From: an uncultured Bacteroidales bacterium
GTDB lineage: Bacteria; Bacteroidota; Bacteroidia; Bacteroidales; P3
Assembly (NCBI GenBank): GCA_900317955.1
Contig: ONIP01000008.1
Coordinates: 1-64,000 of the forward strand
Direction: 5' to 3'
DNA: 64,000 bases
The notes under the pieces were generated by a model. The model searched no databases and was not told the origin of the DNA. It worked only from the letters and a program-made list of their open reading frames with translations. Below are positions 46,738-55,006 of this stretch, in pieces (position 1 is the first letter of the stretch; every line of letters starts with the position of its first letter). The position numbers and the translations under genes were made by a program.

Positions 46738-46762
46738 TGTCAGCAGGCATGACAGAATGTCA
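46738..46762. promoter_or_regulatory. Cluster of TGTCA half-sites, possible operator
   Basis: TGTCA at 46738-46742 and 46758-46762 flank an inverted TGACA at 46750-46754. A further GTCAA lies at 46732. Regular repeats of TGTCA recall Pho boxes, whose core is CTGTCAT, but the 20-base spacing differs from the usual 11. Confidence 0.35.
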
Positions 46763-46881
46763 AAATTACAAAAGCATGAACCCCTTTGACTAAAGTCGAA
46801 ACTAACACAGCCTCAAGCATTCCATATCACGTCCGTTGTTGAATAAAAAATAACATTATAACCCCATTTATATTCTACCTA

Positions 46882-47982
46882 ATGAAAAAAATCATCGTTC
46901 TTCTTCTCTGTCTTTTGCCGTTGTTGGTCACTGCACAACGTGCCAAGAAAACCCCCAACGCACCTTCGTCCTATCCCCGCAACGTCATCTTCATTGTAGG
47001 CGACGGCATGGGCACTGCTCAGGTCTATTCTTCTATCGTTGCCCAACGCGACCACCGCAGTGCTTTCCTGCGTTTCCCTTTCAGCGGCTTCTCCCGCACC
47101 TATTCCTTCAACCGCTACACCACCGATTCAGGTGCTGGTGGCTCTGCACTCATGACGGGTCATAAAGTAGAGAACTATCATATTGCCAAAGGTCCCGACG
47201 GCACCGACTATAACTCCTTCCTCGTCGATGCCAAGTATCTCTTTGGCAAGGCAGCGGGCTTTGTAGTCACCAGCAGTGTGCTCGATGCCACTCCTGCCTC
47301 CACCTATGCCCACGTCACCAACCGCAAACTATTCGACAGCATTAGCATGCAGATGGCTCAATGTCCTTTCGATGTCATGATTGGGGGCGACATCAACCAT
47401 TTCCTCCCCGAAAACAGAAAAGACGGTCTTGCACCTCTCGACACCCTCCGTTCCCGTGGCTATGACATGGTCTTCAATGTTATGGACATGTCACAAAGCC
47501 ACAGTCGCAAAATCTGCGGCCTTCTAACTCCTGACAATCCTCCCAAAGCCATGGAACGTGGTCGTATGCTCACCATCGGTGCCCTCAAGGCTATCGAAAC
47601 CCTCAACCGCTGCGACAACGGCTTTGTGCTGATGATTGAAGGCTCTCAAATCGATTGGGCGTGTCACAACAACGACAGCCTTTATCTTGTGGGCGAAATG
47701 GCCGACTTCGAAGACATGCTCAATGCTGTACTCGACTTTGCCGAGCGTGACGGACAAACCCTTGTCGTCGTCACTGCCGACCATGAGACTGGCGGCCTCA
47801 CCCTTAAAAACGGCAGCATCGAGCAGGGTGTAAACAACCCTTCGTGGTCAACGGGAGGCCACACCGGGGTCATGGTTCCGGTCTTCTCCTACGGTCCTGG
47901 AGCCAGCCTCTTCAGCGGCGTGATGCAGAATACCGACTTTTACAACAAGCTCATGCTCCTCATGGGTGCCAAATGGAATTAA
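46882..47982 (+). CDS. Alkaline phosphatase (PhoA family)
   Basis: The 366-residue precursor has a signal peptide (ending LLVTAQ). Alkaline phosphatase motifs are complete: IFIVGDGMG, TTDSGAGGSALMTG (the Ser after Asp is the nucleophile), EGSQIDWACHNND, VTADHETGG and TGGHTG, giving the two zinc and one magnesium sites. It frees inorganic phosphate from monoesters in the periplasm. It is smaller than E. coli PhoA, lacking large insertions. A half-site cluster in the leader could tie it to phosphate control. Confidence 0.94.
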   Translation: MKKIIVLLLCLLPLLVTAQRAKKTPNAPSSYPRNVIFIVGDGMGTAQVYSSIVAQRDHRSAFLRFPFSGFSRTYSFNRYTTDSGAGGSALMTGHKVENYHIAKGPDGTDYNSFLVDAKYLFGKAAGFVVTSSVLDATPASTYAHVTNRKLFDSISMQMAQCPFDVMIGGDINHFLPENRKDGLAPLDTLRSRGYDMVFNVMDMSQSHSRKICGLLTPDNPPKAMERGRMLTIGALKAIETLNRCDNGFVLMIEGSQIDWACHNNDSLYLVGEMADFEDMLNAVLDFAERDGQTLVVVTADHETGGLTLKNGSIEQGVNNPSWSTGGHTGVMVPVFSYGPGASLFSGVMQNTDFYNKLMLLMGAKWN

Positions 47983-48050
47983 TTCGTTAATTCGTAAACG
48001 TGTTAATTCGTTAATCGATTCACACATTCACACATTCACGAATTAAAATT
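47981..48050 (+). repeat. Intergenic repeat element, copy 1
   Basis: The gap after the phosphatase gene is built from related short units (TTAATTCGTTAATTCG, CACACATTCACACATTCACG). Bases 47994-48020 match 54944-54970 at 25 of 27 positions. In both places the element begins at or just after a stop codon and lies between same-strand genes. Confidence 0.6.
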
Positions 48051-48058
48051 GACGGGTT

Positions 48059-49402
48059 ATGATTAAATTTTGTGTTCGTCTGGTGCAGCGTTGGCTGCCT
48101 GAGCCTTTCATCTTTGCCATCATCCTTACCCTTGTGGCAGCGGCCTTGGCCATGCCCATCTGCCATCAAACTCCCCTCGAGGTCATCGACCATTGGGGTG
48201 GGGGAGTGTGGAATCTTCTTGCCTTTGCCATGCAGATGGCTTTAGTTCTGGTATGCGGTTCGGCCTTGGCCTCCGCTCCTGTTGTCAAGAAAGGCATTAG
48301 TCTTCTGGCTGCCAGCCCCAAGACCCCCGTCGCAGCCATAGCTCTCGTTACTGCCATCTCGGCTGTGGCATGCTGGCTCAACTGGGGTTTTGGCCTTATT
48401 GTGGGTGTCATTTTCGCCAAAGAAATTGCCCGCAAGATGCCGTCTATCGACTACAGATTGCTCATTGCTTCGGCCTATAGCGGCTTTGTCGTGTGGCATG
48501 CGGGTCTTTCCGGCTCCATCCCCCTCACCATGGCCACGCCCGGCGAAGCCCTTGTCAAGGCCACCAATGGTGTCTTGACTGCTCCTGTGCCTGTCTCGCA
48601 AACTATACTCGATTATCATAACATCATCATTGTTCTCGTCGTGATGGTTGCCATTGTCGTAACCAATGCACTCATGTATCCCAAAAAGGATGTTGTAACG
48701 GTAGACCCCGCGCTGCTTGAAGAGGAAGTTCCCGCCCCCAAGCCCCAGGGAGAATCCCTCACTCCCGCCCAGCGAATGGAACATTCCCGTCTTCTGTCGT
48801 GGATAGTGGCAGGTGTTGGCTTCACCTATCTCATTTACCATCTGGGATGGGCGGGCGGCTCATTCGACCTTGGCAGTGTCATCATGCTCTTCCTTTTTCT
48901 TGGAGTCCTGCTTCATGGCACCCCGCTGGCCTATGTCCGTGCTTTCACCTCCGCCTCCAAGGGCGCGGCAGGCATCATCCTTCAGTTCCCCTTCTATGCG
49001 GGCATCATGGGCATTATCACTGGCGTAGGTGCCAGCGGCATCTCTTTCGGCACCGTCCTCAGCAATGCCTGCATCTCCGTTTCCAATGCTACTACCTATC
49101 CTTTGTTGACCTTCCTCTGTGCTGCGGTGTTGAATATGTTTGTCCCTTCGGGCGGTGGCCACTGGGCTATCCAGGCGCCTATCATGTTCGCCGCCGGTGC
49201 CGACTTGGGCGTTGACCCTGGTCTTACGGGTACCGCCATCGCTTGGGGCGACGCTTGGACTAACCTTATCCAGCCTTTCTGGGCCATCCCGGCTTTGGCC
49301 ATCGCCAAACTTGATGCCAAGGACATCATGGGATTCTGTCTCGTCGACCTCGTCGTGACAGGTATCGTCATTTGTGGAGGCCTGCTCTTTTGGGCAATGT
49401 GA
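48059..49402 (+). CDS. Short-chain fatty acid transporter, AtoE family
   Basis: The 447-residue inner-membrane protein has about 11-12 helices and AtoE signatures: MIKFCVRLVQRWLPEPFIFA, ACWLNWGFGLIVGVIFAKEIAR-type segment, PSGGGHWAIQAPIM and AWGDAWTNLIQPFWAIPAL. Family members take up short-chain fatty acids such as acetoacetate or butyrate with protons. It begins after the intergenic repeat and is followed 15 bases later by the HD hydrolase gene. Confidence 0.92.
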   Translation: MIKFCVRLVQRWLPEPFIFAIILTLVAAALAMPICHQTPLEVIDHWGGGVWNLLAFAMQMALVLVCGSALASAPVVKKGISLLAASPKTPVAAIALVTAISAVACWLNWGFGLIVGVIFAKEIARKMPSIDYRLLIASAYSGFVVWHAGLSGSIPLTMATPGEALVKATNGVLTAPVPVSQTILDYHNIIIVLVVMVAIVVTNALMYPKKDVVTVDPALLEEEVPAPKPQGESLTPAQRMEHSRLLSWIVAGVGFTYLIYHLGWAGGSFDLGSVIMLFLFLGVLLHGTPLAYVRAFTSASKGAAGIILQFPFYAGIMGIITGVGASGISFGTVLSNACISVSNATTYPLLTFLCAAVLNMFVPSGGGHWAIQAPIMFAAGADLGVDPGLTGTAIAWGDAWTNLIQPFWAIPALAIAKLDAKDIMGFCLVDLVVTGIVICGGLLFWAM

Positions 49403-49417
49403 TAAGCATCATACTCC

Positions 49418-49858
49418 ATGAATCTCACTGAATTATACAATCTGGCATTTGCCATCGCCTCCCAAGCCCACAAGGGTCAGCGCGACAAGGCTGGGCTCGA
49501 CTACATCCTGCACCCCGTCCGGGTGTCTAACCATTGTACCTCCCCCTTAGCCAAAATTGTGGCATTGCTGCATGATACCATCGAGGACACCAATGTCACT
49601 CCCGACTATCTCCGCCAACAAGGCTTCCCCGAAGTCATTGTCGAGTCCGTTCTCACCCTCACCCACAGCAAGGAACAGCCCTACGAAGACTATGTCAAGC
49701 TCCTCGCAACCAACCCTGTCTGTCGTGAGGTGAAACTGGCCGACCTCGAGGATAACATGGATGTACGTCGCCTTCCCCAATTAACCGATACCGACGTGGC
49801 TCGCCTCCGCAAATACCTTCGTGCGTGGCATTACCTTCAAGCGGTTGATTCTGAGTAA
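49418..49858 (+). CDS. Small HD-domain hydrolase, SpoT/MESH1-like
   Basis: The 146-residue cytosolic protein has the (p)ppGpp-hydrolase type HD core: HKGQRDKAGLDYILHPVRV, ALLHDTIEDT (the HD pair) and VKLADLEDNMD. No synthetase, TGS or ACT domain follows, so it resembles small alarmone hydrolases, which remove the 3' pyrophosphate of (p)ppGpp. The exact substrate is not proven. It is probably co-transcribed with the upstream transporter. Confidence 0.85.
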   Translation: MNLTELYNLAFAIASQAHKGQRDKAGLDYILHPVRVSNHCTSPLAKIVALLHDTIEDTNVTPDYLRQQGFPEVIVESVLTLTHSKEQPYEDYVKLLATNPVCREVKLADLEDNMDVRRLPQLTDTDVARLRKYLRAWHYLQAVDSE

Positions 49859-49919
49859 TAATACATCGTTTCTCCCTGCATCCCTGTCTATAGAATTAGT
49901 CTATATTAAAAAAAAGTTG

Positions 49920-49927
49920 TATCTTTG
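49920..49927 (+). promoter_or_regulatory. -7 promoter box of apt (TATCTTTG)
   Basis: TATCTTTG followed by CA; a TTAG at 49896-49899, one base off the -33 consensus, lies 20 bases upstream. The apt ATG is 78 bases downstream. Confidence 0.65.
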
Positions 49928-50005
49928 CAAATCATAAAAAACACTACGACTAACTCATTGTCGCATCAATACATTAACGAATAAACGCTTTAGCACATTA
50001 AAAGT

Positions 50006-50581
50006 ATGAACTATCTCGATATCATCAACCACTATCCCGATTTCCCCAAAAAAGGCATCGACTTCATCGACATACTGCCTTTTCTTCACAACAAGGAAGC
50101 TTTCAATCTGTTAATAGCCGACATCGACGCCCACACCCATTGCCCCAATGTGGCTACCGTCGAAGCGCGTGGATTCCTCTTTGCTTCTCCGCTTCTCACA
50201 CAGTCGACTAAAGTCCAAACGATTATCCCTATCCGTAAAAAAGGAAAACTGCCTTACAACGAAGGCGACCTCCACGATGTCGAAATCATGAAGGAATATG
50301 GCAGCGACCACGTATTCTACCGTCTCAGCGATATCGCCGCCGGTGTTCCCGAAGGCGACACTTTCTATCTCACCTTTTTCGACGACATCCTCGCTACCGG
50401 CGGCACCGCTTGTGGCATTGCCGAAGCCCTCAACCGCGAGGTGATAAACCTGAATGGCAAAACTTATAAGGTCAAGGTCAAGGAATTTCTCTTCCTTGTC
50501 GAATTCCCCGACCTCTACGACCACGACCGCATCAACGCCATTGCGCCTGTGCACTCATTCGCCAAAATCAACGGCGATTAA
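50006..50581 (+). CDS. apt: Adenine phosphoribosyltransferase
   Basis: Apt salvages adenine with PRPP to give AMP. The 191-residue protein shows YPDFPKKGIDFIDILPFL (typical N-terminus), EARGFLFASPL, IPIRKKGKLPY and the PRPP loop FFDDILATGGTA. Slightly longer than the usual 170-180 because of a C-terminal extension. A small lipoprotein gene follows after 30 bases. The gene has its own promoter. Confidence 0.9.
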   Translation: MNYLDIINHYPDFPKKGIDFIDILPFLHNKEAFNLLIADIDAHTHCPNVATVEARGFLFASPLLTQSTKVQTIIPIRKKGKLPYNEGDLHDVEIMKEYGSDHVFYRLSDIAAGVPEGDTFYLTFFDDILATGGTACGIAEALNREVINLNGKTYKVKVKEFLFLVEFPDLYDHDRINAIAPVHSFAKINGD

Positions 50582-50611
50582 TCATTCTGTAACCCATTAA
50601 ACAATATTATA

Positions 50612-51016
50612 ATGAAGAAATTAGCTTTACTTTTGTTATCGGTGCTGTGCATCTCCTTGGTATCATGCCGCAAAGAGTCGCACTATTCCATTCGCTATAC
50701 CGACTATTCAACCGCTATGGCCAATGTAACGCTCTTCGAGTACGACTATTCCTTCGACCTGGTCAAAACAAGGGAAATTAAAAACATCGAGCCGGGTATC
50801 GTTTACGACCTTACCTCTTCCGACCTCTCCTATTATGTGGTTATTGGGGTCGAAGGTGTGGTAGGTGGCCGTATTCTCAAATGGTACTCCGCTCATTATT
50901 ACGAACTCGAGCAAAAACATCCCATCCACATCGATGTCAGTTTCACCGATATGGAAACCCAAAGCTCCAATCCTGTCAACACACGCGACTCTATTCAAGG
51001 CTATATCCACAAATAG
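50612..51016 (+). CDS. Small lipoprotein of unknown function
   Basis: The 134-residue precursor has a lipobox (LVSC, Cys19) followed by a beta-rich sequence with many Tyr and Val. No family recognised. It is last in the apt unit and closed by a strong terminator 34 bases after the stop. Confidence 0.8.
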   Translation: MKKLALLLLSVLCISLVSCRKESHYSIRYTDYSTAMANVTLFEYDYSFDLVKTREIKNIEPGIVYDLTSSDLSYYVVIGVEGVVGGRILKWYSAHYYELEQKHPIHIDVSFTDMETQSSNPVNTRDSIQGYIHK

Positions 51017-51050
51017 CCTTCCCCTTCGTCGTCATTCCAAAAAACATTTT

Positions 51051-51101
51051 CCCCGCACTGTGATGGCTTGGTCCATCAGGGTGCGGGGATTTCTTCATTT
51101 T
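51051..51101. terminator. Bidirectional terminator between convergent genes
   Basis: CCCCGCAC at 51051-51058 pairs with GTGCGGGG at 51081-51088; inside, GATGG pairs with CCATC around a CTTGGT loop. T-rich sequence follows (ATTTCTTCATTTT) and A-rich sequence precedes (CCAAAAAACA), so it should stop transcripts from both sides. Confidence 0.85.
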
Positions 51102-51157
51102 ATGCAGAAATGGCCGTCGGTAGCGAACAACCGTCTCAGGATTCTGCAATATTACAA

Positions 51158-51655
51158 CTAACTTACAATAATGTCGCGGATTACAATAATCAGCAGGATG
51201 ATGGAATACACAAACTTCAGCCCTGTACCGGTGAGGAAACCTACAAATGCGCCCCATGCAGCGCGGAGTGCCTCGCGCGAGGCCTTCCCGCTAATCATTT
51301 CGCCCACAAATGCCCCGATAAAAGGCCACAGTATCACGCCCAGCAGTCCCTGCGGGCCAAAGGGCAACCCCACTATCGAGATTACCAATCCAATATTGCA
51401 GCCCCATATCCCCGCCTTGCTTCCGCCAAACTTCTTGGTACTCAGCGACGGCACCACATAGTCGAGCACGGTTATCAATGCGGCAATGCCCGCTGTGACG
51501 AAGAGAAACAACGACGAGTAGTCTGCTGCTGCGGTGAAACTAAGCACCAGCACTGCTGCCCAGCTTAAGGGTGGCCCCGGCACACCGGGAATAATTGATC
51601 CTGCCACTCCCACAAGTGCAAGGATTACTGCAAGGATAATCAAAAAAGTCTCCAT
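51158..51655 (-). CDS. DUF456 family membrane protein
   Basis: The 165-residue protein has four hydrophobic helices and the Gly/Pro-rich DUF456 features: VGVAGSIIPGVPGPPLSWAA, STKKFGGSKAGIWG, GLPFGPQGLLGVILWPFIG. Function unknown. It lies 36 bases downstream of the GNAT-HD gene on the same strand and is probably in one operon with it and with glutathione peroxidase. Confidence 0.92.
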   Translation of the reverse strand: METFLIILAVILALVGVAGSIIPGVPGPPLSWAAVLVLSFTAAADYSSLFLFVTAGIAALITVLDYVVPSLSTKKFGGSKAGIWGCNIGLVISIVGLPFGPQGLLGVILWPFIGAFVGEMISGKASREALRAAWGAFVGFLTGTGLKFVYSIILLIIVIRDIIVS

Positions 51656-51691
51656 CTGTCATTTTTGTGTTTTAGGTTGTAAAAGTCTTTT

Positions 51692-52867
51692 TTACTGCGA
51701 TTGGCCTTGTTTGGTTTTATCATTTAGTACTTCTTGCTCAAAAATCTTGCGTACCTCTTCTCTTTTTTGTATCAGTTGCCTCAGTCGTTCCAGCTGCCGG
51801 GCGTTCCGCGACTCTGGAATATACAGCTTCAGGTATCCTCCTTCGGCATATTTCTCATTGAGGTGCTGCAATGTCCGCTCCCATTGTGCTTCGCGGTCCA
51901 GTTCGGGATAGTGCGACAGCCCGTATTGTACCGTGCGCCGCACAATGGTGGTCGGCTCTATGTCGCGGTCTGCCTCTGCCACTATCTTCCCGTATAGGCT
52001 GCGGGGTTCATTAGTCGATGATGCTCTGTGGTCTTCAGCGGCTTGGGCCATTGTCTCTATCTGCTCCGCTGTGAACCACTCTTTCAGCCGTTCGTCCTCG
52101 CGCATAATTCTGCCCGAAACAAGGTGGTGCCGCTCACGTCCTTCCACAACCCCTGTGTCGTGATACGCCGCTATGGTGTACACCATCTCTTTGTCCAACT
52201 CAGCATAATGGCTTGCCAGCTCCATGCTCTGCGCCATCACCCTCTCCACATGGTCCCTTTTGTGCGCAGTGTCAAAATGGTCGTATCGGGGCAGTATCTC
52301 AGCTTCTACATATCTTTTCAACCCGCTGTTCACCATTGGGTACATCATCTTCTGGAACGCCTCGCGTGGGGAACCGTCGCGCATATAAACCACTCCGCAG
52401 CGGGTGTATCCGTGCCGTTGGATTATATGCAGCATAATATGGTTGTCAAGATGTGTGTCCACACGTACCGATGCACACTGCCGTTCCGCCCACTCAAACA
52501 CGCATTGGGCTATCCCGTGCACTCCAGCCGCACATGCCAGCCGGTGTATCGTGCCGTAGGGCGTTGTGTCGTCAAGCCATTGCCCCTCTTCTATATAGGT
52601 ATATGTGGGCTCTGGAGTCCGCAACAGTGCAAAATAACCCACCATCCGTCCGTCCTTTCCTTCGTTTGGGTCAGGTTCGATAACCGCATGTCCAATGCCA
52701 TGCGCTATGTCGCTCTTTATCAGGTCTGCCCCCGGATAGCCACCCCATTGTGAAAAATTCCCGTTGGCGCGCATTATACTGCGCGAGTGGTCTATCAGTT
52801 GCATTATCTGCGTCAGCTCCGATTCCTTTGCCGGGCGGATGGTGAGTGGTTGCGGGTCTGCTCTCAT
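51692..52867 (-). CDS. GNAT acetyltransferase fused to an HD phosphohydrolase
   Basis: Residues 1-165 are GNAT-like (LTIRPAKESELTQIMQLID, MVGYFALLRTPEPTYTYIEE, IHRLACAAGVHGIAQCVFEW, RVDTHLDNHIMLHIIQRHGY). Residues about 180-391 are an HD domain (HKRDHVERVMAQSMELA, TIAAYHDTGVVEGRERHH, AAEDHRASS, IVAEADRDIEP) with the metal-binding His and Asp in place, and a charged tail. The two activities are usually separate genes; the substrate of either is unknown. It is coupled to the upstream peroxidase gene (1 base apart). Confidence 0.87.
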   Translation of the reverse strand: MRADPQPLTIRPAKESELTQIMQLIDHSRSIMRANGNFSQWGGYPGADLIKSDIAHGIGHAVIEPDPNEGKDGRMVGYFALLRTPEPTYTYIEEGQWLDDTTPYGTIHRLACAAGVHGIAQCVFEWAERQCASVRVDTHLDNHIMLHIIQRHGYTRCGVVYMRDGSPREAFQKMMYPMVNSGLKRYVEAEILPRYDHFDTAHKRDHVERVMAQSMELASHYAELDKEMVYTIAAYHDTGVVEGRERHHLVSGRIMREDERLKEWFTAEQIETMAQAAEDHRASSTNEPRSLYGKIVAEADRDIEPTTIVRRTVQYGLSHYPELDREAQWERTLQHLNEKYAEGGYLKLYIPESRNARQLERLRQLIQKREEVRKIFEQEVLNDKTKQGQSQ

Positions 52868-52868
52868 T

Positions 52869-53513
52869 TTAAATTATCGCGTCTATGGCTTCCGTTATGG
52901 CTGAGGTCTGGTCGGTGGGTTCAAACCTGCGCACCACATTGCCCTCTCTGTCAATCAAGAATTTAGTGAAATTCCACTTAATGTCGGGATTGTTGGCATA
53001 CAGGCTGTCCTGTGCTTTGAAGGCAGCGTGGAGGAATGCTCCCCGCGGGTCGGTGGTGTCGAAACCGCCAAAGCCTGCCTTGCTTTTCAGCCAGCTGTAC
53101 AGCGGTATGGCCTGCTCTCCGTTCACGTCCACTTTCTCAAACTGGGTGAAAGTAGTGTTGTAGGTACCTGTGCAGAACGTGTGAATATCCTCATAAGTCC
53201 CCGGTGCCTGCTTCCCAAACTGGTTGCAAGTAAAATCCAGAATCTCAAATCCGCGGTCGCGGTACGTGTCGTATATCAGTTGCAAGTCGGTATACTGGGG
53301 TGTGAAACCGCATTCTGTGGCGGTGTTCACCACCAGCAGCACCTTTCCCTGATAGTCGGACAGCGACACGGTGTCCCCGTTTCCGTTTGCCACGCAGAAC
53401 TGATAAATGTTGTCAGCTACTGCGGTTTCAGTGCCTTCGGCATTTTTCTGGTTGCAACTCCACACCATCAAGGTGGCTGCCATGCAAATGGCAAGTACTT
53501 TTAATTGTTTCAT
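52869..53513 (-). CDS. Glutathione peroxidase family lipoprotein
   Basis: The 214-residue precursor has a lipobox (MVWSC, Cys20), so it sits on a membrane facing the periplasm. The thiol-peroxidase core shows the peroxidatic Cys in NTATECGFTPQY, then the FTCNQFGKQAPGT and IKWNFTKFLID segments that supply Gln, Trp and Asn. Bacterial members usually use thioredoxin rather than glutathione to reduce lipid or organic peroxides. A -7 box lies 63 bases upstream. Confidence 0.93.
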   Translation of the reverse strand: MKQLKVLAICMAATLMVWSCNQKNAEGTETAVADNIYQFCVANGNGDTVSLSDYQGKVLLVVNTATECGFTPQYTDLQLIYDTYRDRGFEILDFTCNQFGKQAPGTYEDIHTFCTGTYNTTFTQFEKVDVNGEQAIPLYSWLKSKAGFGGFDTTDPRGAFLHAAFKAQDSLYANNPDIKWNFTKFLIDREGNVVRRFEPTDQTSAITEAIDAII

Positions 53514-53575
53514 TGTTTTGTATTATATTGATTATTACTTTGTTTTATTCAACTTGCTGCAACTTGTTGCAACTG

Positions 53576-53583
53576 CAAAGATA
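53576..53583 (-). promoter_or_regulatory. -7 promoter box of the peroxidase operon (TATCTTTG)
   Basis: The minus strand reads TATCTTTG followed by CAG. The leader of about 55 bases carries imperfect tandem copies of CAACTTG(C/T)TG (plus strand AACTTGCTGC, AACTTGTTGC). Confidence 0.65.
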
Positions 53584-53714
53584 CAAAATTATCTTCATCT
53601 TCCACGCTCTGCCCCTGCATTCTTTTTTCGAGCCCATGTAGCAACGGTTTCCCCTCTTCGTTAATTCTTCATCCCCTTGCTGCAATAAAACAGTCTCCCC
53701 TGCGTTATCACGGT

Positions 53715-54947
53715 ATGAAAGGAAACGAACTCAAACCCCATATCGGCATCTTCGGACGCCGCAATTACGGCAAAAGCTCCCTCGTCAATTTCCTCACCGG
53801 GCAGCAGATAGCCATCGTATCCGATTTGGCCGGCACCACCACCGACCCCGTCAAGAAAACTATGGAGATTGGCGGCGTAGGTCCTGTGGTCTGGATCGAC
53901 ACCGCCGGCATCGACGATGAAGGCTCCGTGGGACGCCTCCGCATTGAAAAAAGTCTCGAGATGCTCGCTCAGGCCGACCTCGCCCTTATCCTCTTCACCG
54001 ACAATCGTTTCGAAGCCGAAGAGGTGATGCTTGTCGATACCTGCCGCAAGCGCGGTATCCCCTTTGTGCTGATTTATTCCCAGTCCGACCGTTTCAAGCC
54101 CGACCCTCAACTCATCGAACGGATTGAGAACGATTACGACACCCGCATCTTCGTTCTCACCGTCAAAAACCTCTCGTTGCGCGAACCGCTCACCGCCCGC
54201 ATCCGCGAAGCCCTCCCCGAAACGGCCTACGTCCACCGCTCTCTCCTTGGCGACGTCATCGGTGAAGGCGACACCGTTGTCATGGTGACTCCCATCGATT
54301 CCTCCGCACCCGAGGGACGCATGATTCTGCCCCAGGTGCAGGTGCTGCGTGACATACTCGACAACCACGCCCGCGCCGTGGTTTGTCGCGAAACCGAACT
54401 CTCCGACACCCTCGCCCAACTCAAGCAGTCCCCCCGCTTGGTTGTCACCGACAGCCAAGTCTACGGCATGGTCTCCAAAATCGTCCCCGACGAGGTCTTC
54501 CTCACCTCTTTCAGCGTTGTGCTGGCACGTGCCAAAGGCCTTTTCGACCAATATATAAAAGGAACCCCCGCCATCGACCGCCTTCAAGACGGCGACCGTG
54601 TGCTGATGCTCGAAAGCTGCACCCACAACGTTACCTGCGAAGACATCGGACGTGTAAAACTGCCCAAGCTCCTCGCCAAATATACAGGCAAGCAACTGCG
54701 TTGCGACGTCGTGGCGGGGCTTTCGCCCATCATCAACCCTGCCGACGGCTTCTCTCCGACGGCATTGACCGACTATGCTCTGATTATCCAGTGCGGCGGT
54801 TGCGTGGTGACAGCCAAACAGCTCGCCGCCCGTTTGGCCCCCGCTATCGAAGCCGGCGTGCCCGTCAGCAACTATGGCCTTGCCATCGCCTACATGAACG
54901 GCATCTTCAACCGCTCCATGCGCATTTTTGAACGTGTTAATGTGTAA
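53715..54947 (+). CDS. hydF: [FeFe]-hydrogenase maturation GTPase HydF
   Basis: HydF is the scaffold on which the 2Fe subcluster of [FeFe]-hydrogenase is completed. The 410-residue protein has an N-terminal GTPase (GRRNYGKSS, LAGTTTDPV, WIDTAGIDDEG), a dimerisation region (MVTPIDSSAPEGRMILPQ) and the C-terminal cluster domain with ESCTHNVTCEDIGRVKLP and IIQCGGC. The usual CxH...HCxxC motif here has Gln instead of the second His. HydE and HydG are not in the window. It implies an H2-forming or H2-using anaerobe. Confidence 0.95.
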   Translation: MKGNELKPHIGIFGRRNYGKSSLVNFLTGQQIAIVSDLAGTTTDPVKKTMEIGGVGPVVWIDTAGIDDEGSVGRLRIEKSLEMLAQADLALILFTDNRFEAEEVMLVDTCRKRGIPFVLIYSQSDRFKPDPQLIERIENDYDTRIFVLTVKNLSLREPLTARIREALPETAYVHRSLLGDVIGEGDTVVMVTPIDSSAPEGRMILPQVQVLRDILDNHARAVVCRETELSDTLAQLKQSPRLVVTDSQVYGMVSKIVPDEVFLTSFSVVLARAKGLFDQYIKGTPAIDRLQDGDRVLMLESCTHNVTCEDIGRVKLPKLLAKYTGKQLRCDVVAGLSPIINPADGFSPTALTDYALIIQCGGCVVTAKQLAARLAPAIEAGVPVSNYGLAIAYMNGIFNRSMRIFERVNV

Positions 54948-54998
54948 ACGTGTTAATGCGTTAGTCGATTTACGAATTTACAGATTAACGAAATATTG
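54931..54998 (+). repeat. Intergenic repeat element, copy 2
   Basis: Bases 54944-54970 match 47994-48020 at 25 of 27 positions and continue with related units (TTACGAATTTACAGATTAACG). The element includes the hydF stop codon and fills most of the gap to folA. Confidence 0.6.
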
Positions 54999-55006
54999 AA
55001 TTAATA

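Larger units (their letters stand above)
46598..46881. other. Intergenic region and long leader before the phosphatase gene (284 bases)
   Basis: It contains a good promoter (46656-46686), three TGTCA/TGACA half-sites (46738-46762) and a small hairpin (46785-46800). No open frame of note. Confidence 0.6.

Noticed and set aside
53661..54695. 344-codon frame antisense to hydF
   Set aside because: Gly/Asp/His-rich shadow with no family features; hydF is certain.
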